Shown: piece after piece, positions 9,251-15,723 of the stretch
How the letters are laid out: every line of letters starts with the position of its first letter
Position numbering within the stretch: position 1 is the first letter of the stretch
Source: Agromyces laixinhei
GTDB taxonomy: Bacteria; Actinomycetota; Actinomycetes; Actinomycetales; Microbacteriaceae
NCBI RefSeq assembly: GCF_006337065.1
Contig: NZ_CP040872.1
Location: 1,674,001-1,738,000, forward strand
DNA length: 64,000 bases
Reading direction: 5' to 3'
Made by a program: the position numbers and the translations under genes
The notes under the pieces: model-generated
Told to the model about the DNA's origin: nothing
The model's input: the letters and a program-made list of their open reading frames with translations, nothing else
Database searches by the model: none

Positions 9251-9928
9251 CTACCGCGGGTCGGCGGTGAACCTCGCCTCGACGGATGCCTCGATCACGA
9301 GCAGCGCAGGAGTGAACTGCGACGGCGCCCCGCCACCGCCTGAGATGTCGGCCGACATGCGCACGGCGGAGAGCACCCCACCGGGGCCGCCGCGGGCGAC
9401 GGGCTGAACCGTGAGCAGGCCGGTGTCGGCGAGCTCGGCGGGTGCCGGCGTGCCGAGTCCGAGCGCTGCCGCGTACACGGCGGCCTTCGCCACCGCGTCG
9501 GCGACGGCCTCGCGCTGGGCGGTCGCCTGGGTGCGCTTTCGCGTGGCATCCGTCAGCCGCCAGTCGATGCCGATGATGCCGATGGACTCGCCCAGCGAGA
9601 CCGTGCTCACCCAGTCGCCGAGTCGGCCGAGGTCGGTGAAGACGACCTCGACGTCGGCGCTCGTCTGGTGCACGACGGGCAGTTGCTTGCCCTCGTTGTT
9701 CCATGGGCGGTGGGAGAAGACACGCAGTTGGCCGGCAGACCACGTGTCGAGCACACCGGATGCCTCGAGCTCGCGCACCGCCGCGAGCAGCTCTTCGTGC
9801 GCTCTCGACGTGCGTGCGAGCGTGGCGTCGCGTTCCGCGCCGGAGCCGCTCACCGTCAGCGCGACGGCGCCGAGCTCGGGTGCGATGCGTTGTTCGGCCG
9901 TGCCGCGAACTGTGATGGTGGTGGTCAC
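9251..9928 (-). CDS. SIMPL (DUF541) domain protein
   Basis: The 225-residue protein has the SIMPL pattern: an N-terminal strand TTTITVRGTAEQRIAPELGAVALTVSGSG, the repeated helices with ELEASGVLDTWSAGQLRVFSHRP, and a central AQREAVADAVAKAAVYAAALGLG segment. The biochemical role of SIMPL proteins is unclear. There is no signal peptide, unlike many family members. I chose the GTG at 9928 because a strong GGAGG lies six bases upstream; a TTG at 9940 in the same frame overlaps that site. Confidence 0.85.
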   Translation of the reverse strand: MTTTITVRGTAEQRIAPELGAVALTVSGSGAERDATLARTSRAHEELLAAVRELEASGVLDTWSAGQLRVFSHRPWNNEGKQLPVVHQTSADVEVVFTDLGRLGDWVSTVSLGESIGIIGIDWRLTDATRKRTQATAQREAVADAVAKAAVYAAALGLGTPAPAELADTGLLTVQPVARGGPGGVLSAVRMSADISGGGGAPSQFTPALLVIEASVEARFTADPR

Positions 9929-10120
9929 ATCGGCCTCCAAGTGATTCCGCTCGGGAATGGCGGAGCGGTCGCGCCTGTTCTAGACTGTAAGGCCGGGCAC
10001 CCGAAGTTTCGACGGAGGCGCTCGGTTCGGGTTCCGACCCGTGTTTGGAAACTCCACAGTGCGACAACGGCCCGCCAGGCCCCGTTCAGTTCCGACTGGG
10101 CGACGGTCACGGCGATTCAT

Positions 10121-10492
10121 GGGGATGATCGGTTTCGACATCGTCTGCGAACCCACGAGAAGCGGGCCGAGGATCCAGGGTTATCTCGTAAACGATCTCT
10201 GGAAAACAACAAGTGCCAATTCAAAGCGCACTGACTTCGCCCTCGCTGCATAAGCGAGCCCGATAGTCCGTCAGCCCGCGGGTCCGTTCCCGCCCCGGTA
10301 GCTGGCGTCATCTAGGGAACTTGCTGCGTGTGGTCGCCTGAGCGACACGCGGGACTTCATTCAGGCTGGGCCCGTCGACCTAGGCGCCTGTGGCAAAGGT
10401 CGGGGCCGAGCAGAACGCTTGCACAGGCTGCGCCCGGAGAAGGCGTGGAATCACAGCGATGGACGGGGGTTCAATTCCCCCCATCTCCACCA
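10121..10492 (+). ncRNA. ssrA: Transfer-messenger RNA (tmRNA)
   Basis: The 5' end GGGGATGATCGGTTTCGACA is the tRNA-like start of tmRNA, and the 3' end has the T-arm GGGGTTCAATTCCCC and acceptor strand CATCTCC followed by ACCA. The seven-base acceptor stem GGGGATG/CATCTCC pairs with one G-U. The tag frame runs from 10215 to the TAA at 10251-10253 and encodes ANSKRTDFALAA, ending in the usual protease-recognised ALAA. With smpB nearby it forms the trans-translation system that rescues stalled ribosomes. Confidence 0.97.
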
Positions 10493-10519
10493 ATGGTCGT
10501 TGTCGCACAGTGTGGCCGA

Positions 10520-10562
10520 GGATGCCGCGTGGCGAAGCCTGATGGCGCGCCGCGCGGCATCC
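10520..10562. terminator. Inverted repeat between ssrA and a convergent lipoprotein gene
   Basis: Arms GGATGCCGCG (10520-10529) and CGCGGCATCC (10553-10562) are perfectly complementary with a 23-base loop. It lies between the tmRNA 3' end and the stop of the minus-strand lipoprotein gene, so it could end transcription from both sides. There is no T-run, so terminator function is an inference. Confidence 0.5.
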
Positions 10563-10569
10563 GTTCGTT

Positions 10570-11106
10570 TCAGCGGGCCGACCCGGCCAGCGTGCCGGTG
10601 ACCTTGCCGGCGGGGTCGTAGATCACGCACGAGACGACGCGGTCCTCCGCCCGTTCCCAGCTCTCCTGCGACGGGCGGTACGCGTAGAAGCCGAGCGTCG
10701 ACGAGTCGTAGGCGAGGCCGACGAACGGCTCGAACTGTGCGAGGCAGGCCTCGTCGGCCCGGGTCTGGACGGCCTCCTCGCCCGGGAACTCGTCGCCGTC
10801 GAGGGTGAGGTCGAAGTACACCTCTTCATCGTGGGGCTGGTCGCACGGCACGACGGGCACCTCGGAGACGAGCTCCTCGCTCACCTCGTTCATGCAGTCG
10901 CCGACCATGAGGGCGAAGACGTCGGCGTCACCCTGCTCGATGAACTCCTGGGTGGTCTCGTCTCGTGCGGGCTGCGACGCCGAGCCGCCGACGAGATCGC
11001 GGACCACGCCGCAACCGGAGAGCGGGATGACGACCGCGGCCGCGGCGAGGCAGGTGAGGGCGCGCATGAGCGTGCGGCGCGTTGCAGTGCTCGCGGGAGC
11101 GGCCAT
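10570..11106 (-). CDS. Septum-formation family lipoprotein
   Basis: The 178-residue protein has a signal peptide with a lipobox (VVIPLSGC, Cys at about residue 32), so it should be membrane-anchored on the outer face. The mature part resembles the actinobacterial septum-formation domain: VGDCMNEVSEELVSEVPVVPCDQPHDEEVYFDLTL, a cluster of spaced cysteines and the PCDQPHDEEVY motif, then DEACLAQFEPFVGLAY and QESWERAEDRVVSCVIYD. Its role is not well defined. It starts three bases after the stop of the upstream inositol-phosphatase family gene and is probably co-transcribed with it. An internal ATG at 11067 is possible. Confidence 0.8.
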   Translation of the reverse strand: MAAPASTATRRTLMRALTCLAAAAVVIPLSGCGVVRDLVGGSASQPARDETTQEFIEQGDADVFALMVGDCMNEVSEELVSEVPVVPCDQPHDEEVYFDLTLDGDEFPGEEAVQTRADEACLAQFEPFVGLAYDSSTLGFYAYRPSQESWERAEDRVVSCVIYDPAGKVTGTLAGSAR

Positions 11107-11109
11107 CGT

Positions 11110-11958
11110 CTATGCCCCCTCGCTGAGCGCGGCGAGCACCTCGTCGTGGAGCCGGCCGTTCGTCGCGAGCGCACTGCCGTGCCACGGGCCGGGCTCGCCG
11201 GCGATCGAGCTGAAGCGCCCGCCGGCCTCTTCGACGATCGGGATGAGGGCTGCGAGGTCGTACGGCTGCACGTCGAATTCACCGGTGATGTCGATGAGCC
11301 CCTCGGCGAGGAGCGTGTACGACCACAGGTCGCCGTAGGCCCGGTCGCGCCAGACGCGTTCGCAGAGGGCGAGCAGGTGGTCGAGGCGGCCGGCGTCGCG
11401 CCACTGCGCGAGGCTCTGGAAACTCAGCGAGGCATCGGCGAGGGAGTCGACGCCGGAGACCCGCAGGCGGCGTGCCCCGGGAACTCGAGCGGATGCGGCA
11501 TCAGCCATCTGCTCGTCGCTGACGACGCCGAGCTCGCCCGCAGACGCGCTCGTCCACGCGCCGTGCCCGCGTGCCGCCCACCAGCGACGACCCATCGCGG
11601 GGGAGGAGGCCACGCCGACGACGGGCACGCCGTCGACGGCCAGCGCGATGAGGGTGCCCCAGACCGGAACGCCGCGCAGGAAGTTCGCGGTGCCGTCGAT
11701 CGGGTCGATGATCCACTGGCGTGCCGTGTCGCCTTCGGTGCCGAACTCCTCGCCGAGGATGCCATCGCCGGGCCGAGACGTGGCCAGCCGGTCGCGGATC
11801 GTTCGCTCCACTGCGAGATCGGCCTCGGTGACGGGGGTGCGGTCGGGCTTCGTCTGCACGTCGAGGTCGATCGCCCGGAATCGCCCGAGCGAGACGGCGT
11901 CGGCGAGATCGGCGAGTTCGAGGGCGAGGCTCAGGTCTTCGGAGAGGTCGACGGGCAC
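11110..11958 (-). CDS. hisN: Inositol-monophosphatase family enzyme, probably histidinol-phosphatase
   Basis: The 282-residue protein carries the metal-binding motifs of the IMPase family: GILGEEFG, WIIDPIDGTANFLRGVPVWGTLIALAVDG and, near the C-terminus, DIWSY-like GDLWSYTLLAEG...EFDVQPYDLAALIPIVEEAGG. Actinobacterial proteins with this pattern (TKPDRTPVTEADLAVE near the start) are usually HisN-type histidinol-phosphatases, which make histidinol from histidinol phosphate; a fructose-bisphosphatase or inositol phosphatase role cannot be excluded. The GTG at 11958 lies six bases after TAGGCT on the minus strand, suggesting a leaderless start. Confidence 0.8.
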   Translation of the reverse strand: MPVDLSEDLSLALELADLADAVSLGRFRAIDLDVQTKPDRTPVTEADLAVERTIRDRLATSRPGDGILGEEFGTEGDTARQWIIDPIDGTANFLRGVPVWGTLIALAVDGVPVVGVASSPAMGRRWWAARGHGAWTSASAGELGVVSDEQMADAASARVPGARRLRVSGVDSLADASLSFQSLAQWRDAGRLDHLLALCERVWRDRAYGDLWSYTLLAEGLIDITGEFDVQPYDLAALIPIVEEAGGRFSSIAGEPGPWHGSALATNGRLHDEVLAALSEGA

Positions 11959-12072
11959 CTGTCCAGCCTAGCGAGGTGCGAGGGGCTGCCGGTGCGTTCG
12001 ATTGGCGCGAGAGGCCGGTGTGCTGGTAGCGTTGTCTCTCGGTTCGGGGTTGTCAGCGACATCCGGAATCAC

Positions 12073-12145
12073 GCACCTCTAGCTCAATCGGCAGAGCAAC
12101 TGACTCTTAATCAGTGGGTTCTGGGTTCAAGTCCCAGGGGGTGCA
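12073..12145 (+). tRNA. tRNA-Lys (anticodon CTT)
   Basis: The 73-base gene folds as a normal cloverleaf: acceptor stem GCACCTC/GGGGTGC, D-arm AGCTCAATCGGCAGAGC, anticodon stem CTGA/TCAG with loop CTCTTAA (anticodon CTT, Lys AAG codon) and T-arm CTGGGTTCAAGTCCCAG. The discriminator is A and CCA is not encoded. A terminator-like hairpin follows four bases later. Confidence 0.96.
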
Positions 12146-12148
12146 CGG

Positions 12149-12184
12149 AAAGCCTCGAACCTCTCGCCGGGTTCGGGGCTTTTT
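12149..12184 (+). terminator. Rho-independent terminator of tRNA-Lys
   Basis: Arms AAAGCCTCGAACC (12149-12161) and GGTTCGGGGCTTT (12170-12182) pair with one G-U, around an eight-base loop, and the hairpin runs into TTTTT (12180-12184). It sits directly after the tRNA. Confidence 0.85.
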
Positions 12185-12213
12185 CACGTCGCGCCTCATC
12201 GCCGGGCAACCGG

Positions 12214-12807
12214 TCAGTCGTCGAAGCCGCGCGCGACGAGCGCCTCGCCCATGGCGTCGGCCGTCTGCAGTGCGCGCACGACGACCGGCACCGCGACGGC
12301 GCGCAGGGAGGCCTCGGCACCGCGCGCCTTGCGCGCCTCGAGCACCGCACGCACGATCTCGGCGAGGAGCGGCACCGCTCGGATCGTCATCGCGAGCACG
12401 ATGCCCACACGGTCGGCATCGATGCGCGGGGCGAGCGGCCGCAGCCCTCGCTGCGCGGCGTCGAGAATGGCCGAGACCTGGGTGGTGAGTGTCACGAGCG
12501 CGGCGAGCGCGACGCACCCAGCGAGGCGCATCGACATGACGAGCGCCGATTCCCACCCCGAGAACAGCGCGTTGAGCGGCGCCGCGATGGCGAGGATCCA
12601 GAGCACCGGCACGAGCTGACGGGCCGCGACTCGCGGCGGGATCCGCGCGACGGCGAAGCCGGAGAGCACCACGGACAGGGCGATCGCGAGCATCCACCAG
12701 GCCGGCAGCAGTGCGATCACGACGACGGATGCCGCGAGCAGACCGAGCTTGACCCCGGCGGGCGTGCGGTGCAGCAGTGAGTCGCCCGCGACGTAGGCGC
12801 CGATCAC
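12214..12807 (-). CDS. bioN: Energy-coupling factor transmembrane protein (EcfT/BioN)
   Basis: The 197-residue membrane protein is the T component that couples ATPases to the substrate-binding component in ECF vitamin importers. It has about five hydrophobic helices and the two Ala-Arg-Gly coupling motifs, here EARKARGAE (around residue 160) and ALVARGFDD at the end. It is short, as in dedicated biotin systems. The GTG start at 12807 overlaps the TGA of bioM (GTGA), so the two are coupled. It is the last gene of bioY-bioM-bioN. Confidence 0.88.
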   Translation of the reverse strand: MIGAYVAGDSLLHRTPAGVKLGLLAASVVVIALLPAWWMLAIALSVVLSGFAVARIPPRVAARQLVPVLWILAIAAPLNALFSGWESALVMSMRLAGCVALAALVTLTTQVSAILDAAQRGLRPLAPRIDADRVGIVLAMTIRAVPLLAEIVRAVLEARKARGAEASLRAVAVPVVVRALQTADAMGEALVARGFDD

Positions 12808-13484
12808 GAGATGAGTGCCCGATAGGCGTCGAGCGCGACCGACGGCACGTCGTCGGCGACGATGCGGCCGCCCTCGACGACGAGCACACGGTCGAACGAC
12901 TCGACCGCTTCGAGCCGATGCGTGACGACGATGAGCTGCTCATCGAGCTGGGCGAAGTGTCGTTCGACGAGCTCGGCATTCCGGGCATCGAGGAGCGTCG
13001 TCGGTTCGTCGGCGACGACGACGGCCGGCCGCATGACGAGCACCGCCGCGAGGGCGAGCAGCTGTTTCTGCCCGCCCGACAGGCGGTGTGCCGGGCGGTC
13101 GGACAGCTCGGTGAGGCCGAACCGGTCGAGTGCGGCGTCGACTCGAGCCGCGGCATCCGCTGCATGCAGACGGAGCCGGCGCAGCGAGAACGCGATGTCT
13201 TCGCGCACCGTTGGCATGACGATCTGGTGGTCGGGGTTCGTGAAGACGAAACCGACCCGGCGGCGCACCTCGCGGCCGTGGCGCGCGACGTCGAGGTCGT
13301 CGACCGTCACCCGCCCGGCGGTCGGTGCGACCAGTCCGTTGACGAGGCGGGCGAGCGTCGACTTGCCCGAACCGTTCGCCCCGACCACGCCGATGCGCCG
13401 CTCGGTGAGCCGGAGTGAGACGTCGCTCAGCACCGCCTCGCCGTCGTAGCGGTGCGTCACGTGATCGAAGACGACCTCGGTCAT
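12804..13484 (-). CDS. bioM: Biotin ECF transporter ATPase BioM
   Basis: The 226-residue ATPase powers biotin uptake with BioN and BioY. Walker A GANGSGKST lies at residues 35-43, the Q-loop region FTNPDHQIVMPTVREDI is typical of CbiO/EcfA/BioM proteins, the signature is LSGGQKQLLALAAVLVMRP and Walker B is VVVADEPTTLLD followed by the switch VTHRLE. The ATG at 13484 forms ATGA with the bioY stop. Longer N-terminal readings of the frame run into bioY and are not real. Confidence 0.92.
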   Translation of the reverse strand: MTEVVFDHVTHRYDGEAVLSDVSLRLTERRIGVVGANGSGKSTLARLVNGLVAPTAGRVTVDDLDVARHGREVRRRVGFVFTNPDHQIVMPTVREDIAFSLRRLRLHAADAAARVDAALDRFGLTELSDRPAHRLSGGQKQLLALAAVLVMRPAVVVADEPTTLLDARNAELVERHFAQLDEQLIVVTHRLEAVESFDRVLVVEGGRIVADDVPSVALDAYRALIS

Positions 13485-14134
13485 GCTGCGGGCGAGTCCT
13501 CGCGGCGCTGCCAGGGCCATGCGCGCGGCGTGAGGAGTCCTGGCCAGGCGCGGTGCACACCGGTGGCGACGGCCGCGGTGACCACGGCCTTCGCGACATC
13601 GCCGATGAGGAACGGCGACATCACGCCGATCGCCGCGCCGACGGGCATGCCCGTGACGACGGCGAACCACGGAATGCCGACGAGATAGACGACGAGCACG
13701 CCGCCGACGAGGCTCGCGGCCGCGATCGCCCAGAACGGCGGCTTCGGAGCGAAACGCTCGACGAGCCAGCCGATCACGAACACACCGGGGATGAAGCCGA
13801 CGAGGAAGCCGCCGGTCGGGCCTGCGAGGATGCCGAGGCCCGCGGCGCCGCCGGCGAGGATGGGCAGCCCGGCAAGGCCGAGTGCCACGTAGACCGTCAC
13901 CGCGAGTGTTCCCCTTCGGGCGCCGAGGATGGCTCCCGCGAGCATCACGCCGAGGGTCTGCAGGGTGATCGGCACGCCGAATCCGAGCGGAATCTGACCC
14001 GGCAGGGTGAGGGCAGCGATGAGGGCGGCGAAGACGGCGATCTGCGCGAGGTCGCGAGCGGTGCTTCGGCGCGGTGCGGCGGTGACGTCACCGGTCTCGG
14101 AGTCGCGGGGGGTGGTGCTGCGGGCGGAGCTCAT
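13481..14134 (-). CDS. bioY: Biotin transporter substrate-binding component BioY
   Basis: BioY is the membrane S component that binds biotin. The 217-residue protein has about six hydrophobic segments, the BioY signature FGVPITLQTLGVMLAGAILGARRGTLAVTVYVALGLAGLPILAGG, and GPTGGFLVGFIPGVFVIGWLVE. The first 30 residues are polar and poorly conserved. GAGAGGG about seven bases upstream supports the ATG at 14134. It heads the bioY-bioM-bioN operon. I see no clear BirA or BioQ operator in the 116 bases upstream. Confidence 0.95.
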   Translation of the reverse strand: MSSARSTTPRDSETGDVTAAPRRSTARDLAQIAVFAALIAALTLPGQIPLGFGVPITLQTLGVMLAGAILGARRGTLAVTVYVALGLAGLPILAGGAAGLGILAGPTGGFLVGFIPGVFVIGWLVERFAPKPPFWAIAAASLVGGVLVVYLVGIPWFAVVTGMPVGAAIGVMSPFLIGDVAKAVVTAAVATGVHRAWPGLLTPRAWPWQRREDSPAA

Positions 14135-14250
14135 CGGGTTCCCTCTCGTGGCGTGCGGGCGATTGCCCGAAGATCACGCTACGAGGCGCGACGGGGCGCG
14201 GGCTCGGCTGGCGATACAAGAATGACCGCTCGATTTTGGAGAACCGCGGC

Positions 14251-14727
14251 TCAGGCCGCTCGTACGTCGACGGCCGTGGCCGCGCCGATCGTTGGCAGCG
14301 CGGCGGCCTCGACCTCGACGGATGCTTCGACGTGCGTATCTGTGTCGGCTGCGTCGTCGATCGGTGCCGACGTCTCGACCGGATCGGCCCAGACGATGAG
14401 CGGCGCCGGCTCCCACCCGAGCGCGAGGGTCTCTTCGCCGGCGGGCACGACGACGGCGACGGAGTCGCGTTCGTCGAGGATCGCGCGGGTGAGCTCTGCT
14501 GCGATCTGGTGCGTGAGCATCGCATGGAAGATGCGGTCGGTGTCGCCGTCGGACTTGCGCACGAGCGACCACCCACCGCCGGGACCGATGAATTCCGACA
14601 GCCGAGAGTTCAGCAGTTCGAAGATGTGCTCGCCGCGAAGGTCTGCCGCAGAAGGGTGCGGGGTCGGCGCGGCTACATGGGCGGAGGCCTGGGCGGCAAG
14701 TCGTGCACGGCGCCAGCGGCGGAACAT
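14251..14727 (-). CDS. Unknown protein (158 aa)
   Basis: I do not recognise this family. The protein begins with a basic region (MFRRWRRARLAAQ), then has a well-ordered middle part (SAADLRGEHIFELLNSRLSEFIGPGGGWSLVRKSDGDTDRIFHAMLTHQIAAELTRAIL) followed by a strand-rich DERDSVAVVVPAGEETLALGWEPAPLIVW and an acidic Ala/Glu/Asp tail. There is no membrane segment. GAGAGGGG seven bases upstream supports the ATG at 14727. Its middle part reads like a real folded domain, so it is probably a genuine gene of the family Microbacteriaceae rather than a chance frame. Confidence 0.65.
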   Translation of the reverse strand: MFRRWRRARLAAQASAHVAAPTPHPSAADLRGEHIFELLNSRLSEFIGPGGGWSLVRKSDGDTDRIFHAMLTHQIAAELTRAILDERDSVAVVVPAGEETLALGWEPAPLIVWADPVETSAPIDDAADTDTHVEASVEVEAAALPTIGAATAVDVRAA

Positions 14728-14830
14728 CGGTGGCCCCTCTCGTCGGATCGTCTGCGGGTCGTTCGTCCCAGTTTCGGGCACGGCGACGCGTATTCCGGGT
14801 GACACGCCGCGCAGCGACGGCTCGAAGGCG

Positions 14831-15019
14831 CTATTCGGAGAGTTCGTCCTGCTTCGACTCCTCGGCCACCGTGCCGATCGCGATCGCGAGGCTCGCGGCC
14901 CACGACACCCACATGAGCGCGAGGCGCCAGTCACGGGGGCCCGATGCGGTGGTCTTCACGACGGCGAAGCCGCTGATGACGGCGCTGATGACGGCTCCAC
15001 TGAAGAGGTACTTGCGCAT
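14831..15019 (-). CDS. Small membrane protein (62 aa), unknown
   Basis: The short protein has two hydrophobic stretches (YLFSGAVISAVISGFAVV and LALMWVSWAASLAIAIGTVA) separated by a polar turn with DWR, and an acidic tail EESKQDELSE. Its function is unknown. It has good codon use for this genome and lies in a gap otherwise empty between the unknown gene on the same strand and the divergent tetR gene, with the ATG at 15019. Confidence 0.6.
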   Translation of the reverse strand: MRKYLFSGAVISAVISGFAVVKTTASGPRDWRLALMWVSWAASLAIAIGTVAEESKQDELSE

Positions 15020-15064
15020 GGGGCAACGCTATCGTGCCCTCCGCCGTGGCTGTGAGGCATCCGT

Positions 15065-15102
15065 GAATCTGACCGATCGTGCAGAATCTGACCGATCGGT
15101 CA
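15065..15102. promoter_or_regulatory. Tandem TetR operator before the tetR-mmpL-pip operon
   Basis: A 15-base unit GAATCTGACCGATCG occurs at 15065-15079 and again at 15084-15098 (19-base spacing). The second copy completes a perfect 14-base palindrome TGACCGATCGGTCA at 15089-15102. The site lies directly upstream of a TACCGT -10 box (15105-15110) and the tetR ATG at 15117, so binding would block transcription. TetR autoregulation is the natural reading. Confidence 0.8.
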
Positions 15103-15116
15103 ACTACCGTGAGTAC

Positions 15117-15716
15117 ATGCCGTCCGACGAATCCGCCCCCTCTCGTGTGCGCGCAAGCGACGAACTCCGCCAGGTCGCGCTCGAACAGTTCTCGACCGTC
15201 GGCTTCGCTGCGAGCTCGTTGCAGCAGATCGCCGACCGCGCGGGCTACTCGAAGTCGAGCGTGCTCTACCACTTCGCCTCGAAGGAGGCGCTGCTCGAGG
15301 CTGCGATCGACCCGGCGATCGACCGGCTCGAGGCGCTGCTCGGCGACTTCGTCGCGGGCGGACGCTCGTCGGCGGCGCGAGCGGTCTTCATCGAGCGCTT
15401 CGTCGACTTCCTGCTCGGCAACCGGCTCGCGGTGCACACGTTCGTGAACCAGGGCCAGTCGCTGCGCGGGCTGCCGGTGATCGAACGCGCGACGACCGCC
15501 ATCCGCGGCCTCGCCGGATCGGTCAGCAATGGCGACGCCACGACCGCCGAGCAGATGCGCTTCGGCGTCGCGCTGGCGGGTGCGACCTACATGCTCGTGG
15601 CCGGTGCCATGTTCCTCGACGACGACCAGAAGCAGAACGACGACGACCTTCGCGCCGGGCTCGTCTCCGTCCTCTCCGAACTCCTGCTGACGGCCGACGG
15701 CCGCACGACCAGATAG
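15117..15716 (+). CDS. TetR family transcriptional regulator
   Basis: The 199-residue protein has a TetR N-terminal HTH: ASDELRQVALEQFSTVGFAASSLQQIADRAGYSKSSVLYHFASKEALLEAA (residues about 13-63). The C-terminal ligand domain is hydrophobic and not recognisable. Its ATG is six bases after a TACCGT box, so it is probably made from a leaderless transcript, and a palindromic operator overlaps that promoter. It ends seven bases before the MMPL gene, so it is likely to repress the whole exporter operon. Confidence 0.92.
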   Translation: MPSDESAPSRVRASDELRQVALEQFSTVGFAASSLQQIADRAGYSKSSVLYHFASKEALLEAAIDPAIDRLEALLGDFVAGGRSSAARAVFIERFVDFLLGNRLAVHTFVNQGQSLRGLPVIERATTAIRGLAGSVSNGDATTAEQMRFGVALAGATYMLVAGAMFLDDDQKQNDDDLRAGLVSVLSELLLTADGRTTR

Positions 15717-15723
15717 GCGCCAC

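Noticed and set aside
10041..10253. 70-codon open frame ending in the tmRNA tag
   Set aside because: The frame is only open by chance through tmRNA; translation of the tag starts at the resume codon 10215 by trans-translation.
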